Assembly (NCBI GenBank): GCA_958450325.1
Contig: OY288249.1
Coordinates: 61,196,166 to 61,260,165 of the forward strand
Reading direction: 5' to 3'
Source: Agrostemma githago
Taxonomy: Eukaryota; Streptophyta; Magnoliopsida; Caryophyllales; Caryophyllaceae
Length of the DNA stretch: 64,000 nt
Shown piece after piece: positions 1 through 8,992 of this stretch. The translations under genes were made by a program, and so were the position numbers. Under the pieces are notes generated by a model. That model was not told where the DNA came from, made no database searches, and worked only from the letters and a program-made list of their open reading frames with translations. The number at the start of each line of letters is the position of its first letter. Position 1 is the first letter of the stretch.

Positions 1-82
1 TAAGTTCCTCTCTATCATTGAATGTTCTTGGTGGTGGAGGAAGCATCATAATCTGCTGAACATCTCCAGTTGAACTTTCCAT
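1..82 (-). CDS. N-terminal fragment of a host gene, product uncertain
   Basis: On the minus strand an ATG at 82-80 opens a frame that stays open to the window edge (27 codons). The peptide is serine-rich at first, then QQIMMLPPPPRTFNDREEL. This looks like a normal coding start rather than transposon sequence. The frame is also open upstream of this ATG back to a stop near 218, but an intron-like acceptor (TTTCAG) lies about 24 bases before the ATG, so the upstream part is more likely leader or intron. A short proline run followed by TFxDREEL recalls the N-termini of some plant FAR1/MULE-type DNA-binding proteins. That is only an impression from 27 residues and no function is assigned. The rest of the gene lies outside the window. 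Confidence 0.45.
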   Translation of the reverse strand, partial: MESSTGDVQQIMMLPPPPRTFNDREEL

Positions 83-374
83 TTGTAACTTGGATGGACT
101 GCAATCTGAAATCTGAGAGGTATATTTAAATTTCAGAGCCAAAAGGCACGCTGAATCATATTCAGGCCAGTCCGTTGTTCTGGTATGAAGAAAACACAAT
201 CTATGTAGGAGATACCATCATCTGCTTTGTGTTTGATTGGTTTGATTTTGCAGCACCGTTTTTGTATAATTGCACAAGTACTAAAACATGACATCACTAT
301 GCTATGCTGAAGAATTGCTAGAGATTCGAAAGAAAGATAATTTACACACTTATAAGTTTGTAACGGAAAATTAA

Positions 375-470
375 GGGCTTGTTTGAATCGGAAGACTCTT
401 CCCTCCCGTTTCTGTTCCCTCTAAATCTCTCCCCTCCTGATTCCCCCTATTTTGTTAGCCAAACAAGGCC
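375..470. mobile_element. Tourist-like MITE, 96 bp
   Basis: The element begins GGGCTTGTTTG and its reverse complement begins GGCCTTGTTTG, a terminal inverted repeat of 11 bases with one mismatch. Each side is flanked by TAA (372-374 and 471-473), the target duplication of PIF/Harbinger elements. There is no coding capacity. The interior is pyrimidine-rich. Confidence 0.6.
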
Positions 471-639
471 TAAAAGCTCTTCATCAAAATCTGAACACTG
501 TAGAAAAAAGAGGATAGCACTGTGCTTTGCATTGTAACAAGTATAACGAAACAGATTACTCCATGACATTTCACTGTCATCCAGTACAGTACTTCATCAT
601 TCTTAACGACTCGAACAAGGTTTAGCTTTAGTATTAAGA

Positions 640-715
640 GCTTCCTTACCCCAATCAATCAAGTGGTCAGGGTTCGATTCTTGTCTGCACTAAGTGCGCA
701 AGCTAATAAAATCAT
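640..715 (+). repeat. SINE-like fragment (B-box only)
   Basis: GGTTCGATTCT at 671-681 matches a pol III B-box, and the surrounding words resemble tRNA-derived plant SINE heads. No convincing A-box, tail or duplication is visible, so this is at best a truncated copy. Confidence 0.25.
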
Positions 716-1316
716 TCTTAACGACCAAACTCGAATATCAGGAAGAGCTATATGTGTACGTGTAATAAGAAACTTAAATTCGAAATTTTAACAATTTAAT
801 TACAAAATTCAACCACTGATATGCTTCACTCACGTTGATCTAGCATCAAAAGAACAGCTAGTCTATTCAAGAGACTAAATAGTAGAGTTAGGGTTTGATA
901 TACCAACGCCTCAGGTAAGAATCGTATCCTAAATTCATCAAATTAATAATAATACACTGAAAAACAGCATTGCAATCAAAATTATACTACGGAGTATGAT
1001 TTACCTGGCAAAAACGTCAACTGGGAAGTAGAATATACATGAATCAATCAAATCAAATCGAATTATCTTAATTTACCTTGTTTTGGCATGGGAATGGCAA
1101 TGGATTCGTAAAATTTTCGATCGAGGGGCAGTTGTCTAACTTATTTTTTAAACTAGTTTAGACCCGTGTAAATGCACGGCTTAGGTAGGTGATCAGATAT
1201 TATTCATACAGATAAATTTTAATATATCAAACTGATTCATGTTAATTTTTTAGTCGTCAATTGAAATAAAATATTGAAATAAATTTTAGATGATACATTG
1301 ATTATTTTTATTTAAA

Positions 1317-1881
1317 GGGGTTTTCTATGGAGTACCGCTCAACTATTGACTTTTCCCAGTGGTCCCCCGCCTTTTTCAAATTACAAGGTGTACCTTAAAC
1401 TTTACTTATCGGTCCATATCATAACCAAATTGATAAGTATATTACAGTTTTTTTGTAAATGAATAATTAACATATTAATCAATCCAATTTAATGCTTCAA
1501 ACCACCTCTCTTTCTTTACCATTCACCAAGTCACTAAATGCTCACCACAATGCACCTCTGTTGTCGGTCTACATCGGCTTCTCTACCTCACTCTTTTAAA
1601 TCCTTGAACATCAATTATTTCATCACCTCCATGTTGTAGTGTGGTGGAATAGAATTTTTCGAGTAAAGGATGCAAGTTGAAGAAATATATCATGGTTGAT
1701 TGAAATTCAATTAGGGAATAATCTATATTTACATCATCAATTGACAAATTTTCGTTGGAAAATCATAACTTTGGTTACTATATAGAGTAATTTACAAAGT
1801 TTAGGGTACATCATGTAATTCAAAAAAGGCGGGTACCACTTGGAAAAACCGATAGTTGAGGGGTACCCCATAGAAAAACTC
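1317..1881. mobile_element. Mutator-like MITE (TIR-MULE derivative), 565 bp
   Basis: Long terminal inverted repeats of about 85 bases: the left end reads GGGGTTTTCTATGGAGTACC and the reverse complement of the right end reads GAGTTTTTCTATGGGGTACC. Both then continue through CTCAACTAT, an AGTGGT block and GTACCYTAAACTTT. Both ends are flanked by the identical 9-bp duplication TTATTTAAA (1308-1316 and 1882-1890). A 9-bp duplication with long TIRs is the hallmark of Mutator-like elements. The interior has no credible ORF. Confidence 0.85.
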
Positions 1882-1910
1882 TTATTTAAAAGCTAGGAAA
1901 TTAATTTTTT

Positions 1911-2120
1911 TGTTTTATCAGCAAATTGGTGTGGTGGTAGGTTGTAGACACAAGCATGGTATGATCAAGGTTCAATTCTCACGAGATGCATTTTTTTACA
2001 CTGGTTTTTTCACTTTCAAATTGTCATTTCTTAATACTTACTTACATTATCATGACTTCAAAAACTTAAATGCGTACACAAAAATTAGTAGTTTTTTTAT
2101 ATTAAATTTCCTTTTTTAAC
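1911..2120 (+). repeat. tRNA-derived SINE-like sequence
   Basis: GTGGTGGTAGG at 1931-1941 resembles a pol III A-box. GGTTCAATTCT at 1969-1979 resembles a B-box, 38 bases further on, the normal spacing for tRNA-derived SINEs. The 3' part is T-rich and ends in a T tract. It lies just right of the Mutator-like MITE. No clear flanking duplication was found. Confidence 0.4.
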
Positions 2121-2183
2121 ATATAAGTATAATTTTAATTTATATATTACTTTGTATATATACTACGAGTATCATTTTGTAAT

Positions 2184-2186
<3 letters not shown>

Positions 2187-2231
<45 letters not shown>
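2187..2231. repeat. (AT)n microsatellite
   Basis: About 22 uninterrupted AT dinucleotides, ending in TTTGGTGG. Confidence 0.95.
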
Positions 2232-2233
<2 letters not shown>

Positions 2234-2465
2234 GTGGATACGATATATATAATTTTTTTACTTTGTTATTTAGATCTAATGGTTACACAGATCCTTTACA
2301 TGAAAGTAAATGTGGTTGTTTGAATAATAACATTCTATCAATAACAACGTTGATAAGTATAAATAATTCATTCTTTAAAAAAAATGTTTTTATATTAACT
2401 TTTACAAGTGAAAAAAAATCTTTTAAAAGTTTCGCTACCCCATCATTTAAATCCTGGATTCGCCT

Positions 2466-2830
2466 CTGGATGGGAGAGGTCATGACCCCCAAGGTCATGC
2501 TAAATAACTATTAAGGAAATAATTAGCGTGACCCAATTGCAAAAGAGATCATTTGGTGACACTAGGTCATGACCTTGTGACCTTGCAATGTGTCTTTATA
2601 TCATTGGTTGGGTACAAAAATAAATGTGGGAAAAGAAAATTGATTGGAATAAATAATATAGAATAAGAATAAATTAATTAGAAATTAGTAAATAATGGGA
2701 TTGGTGATCTAGGTCATGACTTTTTGAATGGGAGAGTATAGGTGGATCAAGATAAATAAAGTGAGATTAAGAGAAAAAATGGGTGGGGACCCAATTAACT
2801 TGACACTTGCTTGGGGATGGTCTTACAAAA
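2466..2830. other. Possible degraded MITE with AGGTCATGACC palindromes
   Basis: The block carries the palindromic word AGGTCATGACC or a close variant three times (about 2475, 2568, 2710). It ends TTGGGGATGGTCTTA (2816-2830), the look of a PIF/Harbinger terminus. The left end contains a related GACCCCCAAG word but no matching TIR or TAA/TTA duplication could be fixed, so limits are approximate. Confidence 0.25.
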
Positions 2831-3626
2831 ATATTGTTTGGTTGTCAGATGGGAAATGATTTCATGTGGGAAGTTCTACCTAGGGCTTGGTGAATAATTT
2901 CTCCCATTATGGAGGAGGTGACAATTCCCATGAAGTGAGTCCAAATAACTCCTTGAAAATGCACTTTCCGGGATCTTGCACTTCCGGTAATTATATGAGT
3001 AACCAAACGAATCCTAATAAGAACTACCCAATTCTCATCTTTCACTTTTCACATTTTCTCTATCCCACCCAACATCCACCTCAGCTTTCCACCTACCCTT
3101 ACATAAATATTCTACATCAACAAGAATTCATTTATTACTCTCTCTTACATTTTTATACTCACTATCCACCTCAATAATTCATCCATTAACATTTATTTAA
3201 AAGTAACTATTATTAACTTTAAATTTATGGTTTGATATCGGGTTTATGAAATATATTAAAATTGAAAATGCTTTTCACATTTTATTTAAAATTAAATTGT
3301 ACTTTTTTTAAATTCTTCGAATCACTTCATTTTTCGCCAATCATCGCTGATGAAATTGAATTACTTATTTTAAAATAACTTTGAGAGTAAAATATAAAAG
3401 CAAATATTATTACTAAGAGAAAATAACGTAATTAAGAGGTAATTATACAATTAGTTCTAACAATTTAACATAAAAATAACCAAACTACTTAAGAAAGCAA
3501 AATGAAACATTAACAACTTTTGGAAAACATAATTTAAGCAATAATTAAACCTTAATTAAGTTTATTTAAAGTTTTTTAATACATTATTTTTCAATGATTC
3601 AAGTTCCGGGGGCAGCTGTGGCTGAT
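2831..3626. other. AT-rich intergenic sequence, nothing recognised
   Basis: Small frames here are short, lack domain-like composition and sit in AT-rich sequence. No TIR, LTR or RNA gene was recognised. Confidence 0.5.
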
Positions 3627-4470
3627 TCAGTAATTGAGTGAGCATATTTCAGTTAGTTTGCTTAATCTTCCAATCAGTTTTTTTAGCTTTTCTGCTAGTT
3701 TCTTTTTGTTGTACTCAAGCTTCTCTCTTGATAGTTGAACCTCAATCTCAGATATTCGTGCTCTCTCTACTCGGATATTATAATCGTCATGTTTACCAAT
3801 TCTCTTTTTCTACCCTTTTGTTTTTCTTTGCCGCTTTAATTCTCATAGGACGCTGACCTGATAAAATATCATCGTCAACGGAAATAGGGGCTGAATAACC
3901 TCCTTCCTCATCTCGAACCCTTTTACCGCTACCACTACTTTCACTTTCAACATCACCTCGTGCAGACTTATAACAATAAGGTGTTACTGCAACTTTCCAT
4001 TTTTGATAATGTCGCATCATATTCCAAGCATGCTCCAAGTTAAACACACCTGGTTTATATAACTCTCGAGCTTGCACCATAACATCATCTTCATTCATAC
4101 CACTCGTCTTCCTAGTTCCTGCTTGTTCCATGCATCCACTCCATTTTTCATGATTTGGGTAGACAATCTTCTGAATCGACTATCTAACATCTTCGAATTT
4201 CGTTCTTTTAAGAACTCTGGATTTGATTTTTGAGCTTCATCATATAAATCTTTTACCCTCTTCCAAAAGTTAGGTCAGGTTTGGTTTGTTCCAACTGCAG
4301 GGTCTTCTAAAACCCTCATAAATGATGAAATAAGAGCTTCGTCTTCTTGAATTGTCCAAATCGAGGGGCGAACAAACTCAGAAGTGGGTGTGTTATCATT
4401 ATTACTGTCATTTGAATCATCAATATTATTTGAATTATTATAACTAGGGGGAGTTTGTGAGCATTACATT
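3627..4470 (-). pseudogene. Decayed Myb/SANT-like accessory gene of PIF/Harbinger type
   Basis: Read on the minus strand in pieces this gives the layout of the plant Harbinger second protein (often annotated as GST-T3-like or NAM-associated). First comes an Asn/Ser-rich leader, then a SANT-like segment starting SIWTIQEDEAL and containing DPAVGTNQT and NFWKRVKDLY. Next are SRFRRLSTQI, a C-terminal block NLEHAWNMMRHYQKWKV, and a lysine/glutamate-rich coiled coil ending ICSLNY then TGA at 3627-3629. Three lesions are visible: an in-frame TGA where the family has a residue between GTNQT and PNFW (about 4285), a one-base frameshift near 4146, and another near 3795 before the coiled coil. The layout matches the intact protein at 24979-26082, but the sequences are distant. 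CACTA-A starts 9 bases upstream of its 5' end, so the rest of the host element may have been lost or displaced. No Harbinger transposase is visible next to it. Confidence 0.75.
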
Positions 4471-4478
4471 GGGACATT

Positions 4479-5271
4479 CACTACAAGAATAAAGGCCCCG
4501 GGCGTCCACCTGATGGGCGTCCTGGGCATACGAACGCCTATATGGCGTCTACGTCAAAGAACGGGCGTCCACTATTGGACTCCAAACATGGCGTCCAACG
4601 AAGATCGAGGGGAAATTTTTTTGGAACAACGGGCGTCCACTGGCTAGTCGGGCGTCCACTAGCGGACGCCAGGTTCTGTCTCAGAAAAAAAAAACACGGG
4701 CGTCCACTGTCGAACGCTCACTTTGCCCAGATTGCCACAAATACAAGCCGACCCCCCTCGCCTTACTCATTCTAAAAAAAGTTCACTCTCTAACCTCTCT
4801 ATAACCCTCACCCGCGCCTTCCTCTCTAGTTTTCCTTCTTTTCCCTAATTCTACAGTATGTTTTCTTACTATAATTACTACTTATTCAGTTTAATGTTTG
4901 TTATTTTTGATTTATTTCAATTTTTTCCAGTTATTGTTGTTAGTTTGGTACTTAATGTTGTTTAGGTCTCAATTGAGTTGCATTGTTTGTTTGCCCATTA
5001 GTTTAGCCCAATTTTGATTAGGTAGATTGTTGGTATAATCATAGGCTTTGTGGTATTGATTTTGTGATTTATTCGGTGAGAATGTGATTAAATTGAGTTT
5101 AGTTTGAGTAATTTGTTACCATAAATATGTTAAGGTGAATTCTAAATTAATAATATTAAGTTTATGTTTGTTGTTTACTCTTAGTACTTATATTTCTGTT
5201 AGTTAGTAGTAAATTAAGTCAGGGAAATTCAACTTTAATTTGTTGTTATATATATTTTTTTTACATAGAAA
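4479..5271 (+). repeat. CACTA-A 5' terminus, subterminal repeats and leader
   Basis: From 4479 to about 4725 the word GGGCGTCCA or its inverse TGGACGCC recurs at 20-40 base spacing, including a self-complementary unit at 4649-4670 (GCGTCCACTAGCGGACGC). Such arrays are the TNPA-binding subterminal repeats of CACTA elements. CTCTATAACC near 4797 is a possible TATA box for the TNP2 gene. From 4860 to 5271 the sequence is AT-rich leader or intron ending in a T-rich tract and acceptor-like TACATAG just before the ATG. Confidence 0.7.
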
Positions 5272-5411
5272 ATGAAAAGAATTGAACGAAAATGGATGTA
5301 TGAGGGAAGACTTGATAAGAAAAGATGTCCCACCGTCGAATTTTTGAAGGGTGGTGAATCATTTGTAGAGGTTGCTAAAAAATCACCTGACTATGCATCG
5401 AATGAGGAAGT
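5272..5411 (+). pseudogene. TNP2 transposase of CACTA-A, piece 1 (N-terminus)
   Basis: The frame starts MKRIERKWMYEGRLDKKRCP and reads on through EFLKGGESFVEVAK to NEEV. This is the N-terminal transposase-associated domain of plant TNP2 proteins (the W-MYE-R start and the EFxxGxxxF block are typical). It is broken off at 5411 by the Cassandra insertion. Dropping that insertion with one copy of the GAAGT-like duplication continues the frame as KCPYTKCKNLKFF at 6598, exactly where the domain's Cys-x(4)-Cys motif belongs. TNP2 makes the DDE transposase of CACTA elements and acts on the element ends in the nucleus. This copy cannot be functional. Confidence 0.85.
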
Positions 5412-5714
5412 TGTAACACCCCGGCCCAATCCTAGAACCGAAAATGTTAGTCGCGGTAGCTCGCCAGACTCTGTACTGATCTTACAGACCAACACGAGTC
5501 CTTTCCAGCGCAGTTTGTCCTCACTCATGCGCATCCCGAAAACCTTCCCAGGAGGTCACACTCATCCTAAGATTGCTCCCACTCAAGCACGCTTAACTTT
5601 GGAGTTCTTATCATGGGCAAACCAGAAAAGAAAGTGCACTTTGTTGATATGAGTAGTAGTTCAAATCCTTTTAGCTCATAAATAGGACATCTTCAATTAA
5701 TGTGGGGTGTTTCA
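5412..5714 (-). repeat. Cassandra LTR copy A
   Basis: About 303 bases, TGTAACACCCC to GTGTTTCA. The 5S-like part (about 5522-5622, minus strand) keeps AGTTAAGCGTGCTTG (box A region) and GACCTCCTGGGAAGG (box C region). It has a two-base insertion within the GGATGGGTGACC equivalent compared with copies B and C. Confidence 0.85.
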
Positions 5715-5817
5715 ATCACTCCCACTTGAAGAACGCAACGTCCTCGTTGCGCCTGACAGCATAACCGCTGACCCAGAATCCACTCCCGCTAGGCGCCAAA
5801 TGCACGGTCACAGGGTT

Positions 5818-5829
5818 GCTCTGATACCA
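5818..5829 (-). promoter_or_regulatory. Cassandra primer-binding site (tRNA-iMet)
   Basis: The minus strand reads TGGTATCAGAGC two bases after the end of LTR copy B, matching the 3' end of plant initiator tRNA-Met. The equivalent site next to LTR copy C is truncated: GCTCTG runs directly into TGTAAC, missing eight bases. Confidence 0.85.
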
Positions 5830-5831
5830 TT

Positions 5832-6177
5832 TGTAATACCCCGGTCCAATCCTAGGACCGAAAATGTTAGTCGTGGTAGCTCGCCAGGCTCTATACTGAT
5901 CTCACAGACCAACACGAGTCCTTTCTAGCGCATTTTATCCTCACTCATGCGCATTCTAGAAACCTTCCCAGGAAGTCACCCATCCTAAGATTACTCCCAC
6001 TCATGCACGCTTAATTGTGGAGTTCTTATCATGAGTAAGCCAGACACGCTTAACTGTGGAGTTCTTATCATGGGCAAACCAGAAAAGAAAGTGCACTTTG
6101 TTGATATGAGTAGTAGTTCATATCCCTTTAAGCAAAGCTCATAAATAAAACATCTTCAATCAATGTGGGGTGTTTCA
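5832..6177 (-). repeat. Cassandra LTR copy B with internal 39-bp duplication
   Basis: 346 bases, longer than copies A and C because a 39-base piece starting CACGCTTAA (6006-6044) is repeated at 6045. The duplication covers the start of the 5S-like box A region. Confidence 0.8.
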
Positions 6178-6286
6178 ATCACTCCCACTTGAAGAACGCA
6201 ACGTCATCGTTGCGCCTGGCAGCATAACCGCTGACCCAGAATCCATCCCCGCTAGTTGACAAATGCACGGTCGCAGGATTGCTCTG

Positions 6287-6592
6287 TGTAACACCCGGGC
6301 CCAATCCTAGAACCGAAAATGTTAGTCGCGGTAGCTCGCCAGGGTCTGCACTGATCTCATAGACCAACACGAGTCCTTTCTAGCGCATTTTGTCCTCACT
6401 CATGCGCATCCTGGAAACCTTCCCAGGAGGTCACCCATCCTAAGATTGCTCCCACTCAAGCACGCTTAACTCTGGAGTTCTTATCATGGGCAAACCAGAA
6501 AAGAAAGTGCACTTGGTTGATATGAGTAGTAGTTCAGATCCCTTTAATCAAAGCTCATAAATAAGACGTCTTCAATCAATGCGGGGTGTTTT
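6287..6592 (-). repeat. Cassandra LTR copy C
   Basis: About 306 bases beginning TGTAACACCCG. The final CA is mutated and one base is missing at the junction with the duplication. In minus orientation this is the 5' LTR. Confidence 0.8.
6391..6487 (-). promoter_or_regulatory. 5S rRNA-derived pol III promoter region in Cassandra LTR C
   Basis: On the minus strand the order is AGAACTCCAGAGTTAAGCGT, then GCTTGAGTGGGAGCAATCTT, then AGGATGGGTGACCTCCTGGG. These match the internal control region of plant 5S rRNA with scattered changes. It is not a 5S gene: the 5' and 3' parts of 5S rRNA are absent or diverged. Confidence 0.8.
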
Positions 6593-6597
6593 AAAGT

Positions 6598-7111
6598 TAA
6601 GTGTCCATATACTAAATGCAAGAACCTAAAATTTTTTGAGGTCATTGTGGTTAAGGAACACGTCATCTGTAATGGTTTTTCATCCAATTATTATTGTTGG
6701 ATTTGTCATGGGAAGCCCTCTCAATCCGAGGAACCCGAGATCCGACAAAATGAGGGGGGTTGAGAGGTATGATAGTTGAAGCTGTGGAGTGTAACTTGTT
6801 TAGCTACGATAACACATATAGGAATGAAGACTCACCAAACCCACAAGAGTGTAACCCACAAGAGCCTAAACCACGAGTAAAATCATTTTTTGACGTGTTG
6901 AACGCTTCGAAGAAACCGTTATATGAAGGGTGCGATGTGACTTTGTTAGAAGTCGCATCTATGATAGTTAGCCTTTAATGTGAGTTTAACCTACTCTTTG
7001 CTTATATCGATGGTTTCGCAGCCTTGCTTGAGAGAGTCATCCCAAAAGACAATATCATGACCCGAACATTCTATACAACCAAAAAGGTTGTGAAAGGTCT
7101 TCAGCTCCCGC
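6598..7111 (+). pseudogene. TNP2 transposase of CACTA-A, piece 2
   Basis: Continues the transposase-associated domain (KCPYTKCKNLKFFEV, then SSNYYCWICHGK). After a frame change near 6755 it reads through the linker and LYEGCDVTLLEVASMIVSL. TAA at 6976-6978 interrupts the frame where the family has a residue before CEFNL. It then runs through IPKDNIMTRTFYTTKKVVKG to 7111. Here Athila-1 is inserted in LQLP; the protein text resumes as HQKIDVCPDGCMLF at 21125. Lesions: at least one frameshift and two stop codons besides the insertion. Confidence 0.8.
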
Positions 7112-8955
7112 TGATCGCCTCCCAATCGGATCGGTCGTTAACGAAGGACGGGGGATCAAACGATATTTGTAAGACTCGAGATTACATAAAAACAAACAAG
7201 TATTCGTGGTAAGTCGAGATCGGTCCACAGGGAACGGAACGTTTTGACATGTTTAAAGCGATGTGTTTGATGTCTAGAGGGGGTTTCTAAGGGTCGAGTC
7301 TATGCTAGAGAAATAACTACGAGAATAGCTAGGGGTGATCAATCTAGGGAAAGGCGTTAGGGAGAAGTCGGGATTCGGAACATGGAGTCTAAGAAGGTCG
7401 GGATCGAGTTTTTGTTGCAACATTGATAAAGGGAGAATGCCACCTTTCGGTTTCTTCACCCAACCCACCTAAAAACCCGCTTTCGCGGCGAAGAAGGGTA
7501 AGTCTCTTGTTGTGGTAATTTCTACCCCGAGTTTCCCCATATTGATAGGAACGAGTCAAGGTCGGTCTAGTTGGCCGGACTAAAACAACAATGACACAAC
7601 AACCACAAGCAAGATAAACCAACAAGCAAGCAACCCACCAATACCCCTAAATTCAAATAATCCAAGTCCTCATCCCTAAACTCCACAACAAGAAATCTAC
7701 TCACTAATCATAATGAAAGACAATAAAACATTAACTAAGAAGAAACTAACTACAACATGCATATTAACTAGATATAAGGAAACTAACTACAAGATGATGA
7801 GAAAACTACAATCTAACAATTACCCACTAAATTGTGAAAAGGACAAGATCTAACAAAATACTCTAGAGAATAATGTAGAACAACATGAATAAAATCTAGA
7901 GAAACTAACAACACTAAGATGATCTAAACAAGACAATAACAAGGAAATAACATCAAACCTAAACTAGAGATAAGAGAGTGGAAAGAAATGTACCAACTAT
8001 GAAGATCTAGAAGAAATAAGAAGATTGCATAAATAAAGGTTGAATCTTTGATGGAGAAGATGAAGAACTTGTCACTAATCATTCAATAAACCCAACAAAT
8101 TTTCAATAAAACTTGAAATAATCTTCTACAAACTTGTAATCTAGAGAATTGATGATGAAAACTAAGTAGATCTACTACTAATTACTATGTAAACTACTAG
8201 ATTATTATAGAATTACTACTAGAATACTACTAGATTGCTCTACTAATGGATGGTGTAATGTGATGGATGACTACACTAATGGCGGCCTACTACTACTTAC
8301 TTAGGCAACAAATTAGGGTAACATATATATAGTAATCCTTAATGGGTCTCTTAACCTAAAGCCCAAATCCAACTTTTGGTTCATTAGTGAGACAATCATC
8401 CTTTGCATCTTCATAGGGCGAAGTTTTGCCCTGCGGTTTGATGGATAAATCCCATCGGGTGAAAATTTCGCCCGGTGAGATTTTCTTCATTTTCTTCGAT
8501 TTCCGGCGTTCTTCACCATCGGGCAAAATTTTACCCGGTGGGCGAAATTTCGCCCGGTCGGGGGTCTCGGAAAATCTTCGGGGAGGCGTTTTTACCATCG
8601 GGTGAAATTTCACCCGGTGGTGTCTCACCGGGTGAAATTTCGCCCGGTCATTCTGCTGGCCTCTTTCTTTGTCTCGTTCTTCATTGATTGATTGGATGGG
8701 TTTAAACCTTAAGTTGTGTGCTTTACTCTTGGGACGGTATTTCCTTCTCTTGTGCTTGTGGAAGCTCGATCGTGATTTTGGTGCCAAATCCTATCAAAAT
8801 CGATAGAAAAACTACCAAAAACACGTAAAACGCACAAGAGGGACGATAATGCGAGAAGTACACAAAATATGGCGATAATCGCACTCTAAACTCGCAAAAC
8901 GAGGGAGAAACGAGTCTAAATGAGGGGAAAAACGGTCTAAATTCAGCACACAACG
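7112..8955 (-). repeat. Athila-1 3' LTR
   Basis: TGATCGCCTCCC at the plus-strand left edge; the right edge is ACACAACG, where the final A expected for a CA end is G. On the minus strand this LTR starts next to the polypurine tract. It contains a palindrome array (8415-8660) and a TATA box at about 8323-8331. Confidence 0.95.
8323..8660 (-). promoter_or_regulatory. Athila-1 LTR promoter: palindrome array upstream of TATA
   Basis: On the minus strand, five good and one weak copies of a palindrome with core CGGGCGAAATTTCGCCCG lie at 8415-8660. About 84 bases downstream is a TATA box (ACTATATATATG). All lie in U3 by position, 300-630 bases from the LTR start. The copies vary at symmetric positions (GTGAAATTTCAC, GCGAAATTTCGC). 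In the 5' LTR the array is present at 20575-20820 but the TATA word is altered to CTATGTATATG. Confidence 0.6.
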
Positions 8956-8992
8956 ATTCCCCCACACTAAACCGTTGCTCGTCCTCGAGCAA
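8956..8992 (-). promoter_or_regulatory. Athila-1 3' polypurine tract with adjoining AGGA hairpin
   Basis: On the minus strand the order is hairpin TTGCTCG-AGGA-CGAGCAA (7-bp perfect stem, 4-base loop), CGGTTT, then AGTGTGGGGGAAT directly before the 3' LTR. The purine tract primes plus-strand DNA synthesis. The same layout is found at 38849-38885 in Athila-2. Confidence 0.75.

Larger units (their letters stand above)
83..1150 (-). other. Leader, intron and promoter side of the edge gene (inferred)
   Basis: No coding frame. Read on the minus strand there are two good 5' splice sites: CAAG/GTAAATT with the junction near 1078, and CCAG/GTAAATC near 1006. An acceptor (CTCAGATTTCAG) lies just before the ATG at 82. 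This fits one or two non-coding first exons at about 1078-1140 spliced onto the coding exon. The segment also holds a small MITE and a SINE-like piece, listed separately. Confidence 0.35.
5412..6592 (-). mobile_element. Cassandra TRIM retrotransposon, three LTRs in tandem
   Basis: Three LTR copies (5412-5714, 5832-6177, 6287-6592) alternate with two short internal segments of about 110 bases. The LTRs begin TGTAACACCC on the plus strand and end GGGGTGTTTCA, and each contains a 5S rRNA-derived stretch on the minus strand, the diagnostic feature of Cassandra. The first internal segment keeps a primer site for initiator tRNA-Met (5818-5829). Flanks are GAAGT (5407-5411) and AAAGT (6593-6597), a 5-bp duplication with one mismatch. 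There is no coding capacity; Cassandra relies on other elements for its proteins. The LTR-internal-LTR-internal-LTR form suggests recombination between copies or during reverse transcription. It splits the CACTA-A TNP2 gene. Confidence 0.9.

Noticed and set aside
2152..2514. 120-codon frame across the (AT)n repeat
   Set aside because: Translation is mostly an Ile-Tyr repeat from the microsatellite; no domain or context.
5522..6487. Possible 5S rRNA genes (three copies)
   Set aside because: Only the internal control region is similar to 5S; the ends are missing and the sequence lies in LTRs with a tRNA-Met primer site, so it is Cassandra.
8415..8660. CRISPR-like array (short palindromic repeats with spacers)
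   Set aside because: The repeats vary, spacers are not uniform, and the location is the U3 of a plant LTR repeated in the partner LTR; no cas genes.
8475..8787. Frames with repeated SPGEISPGG-type text
   Set aside because: These are translations of the LTR palindromes on both strands, not proteins.
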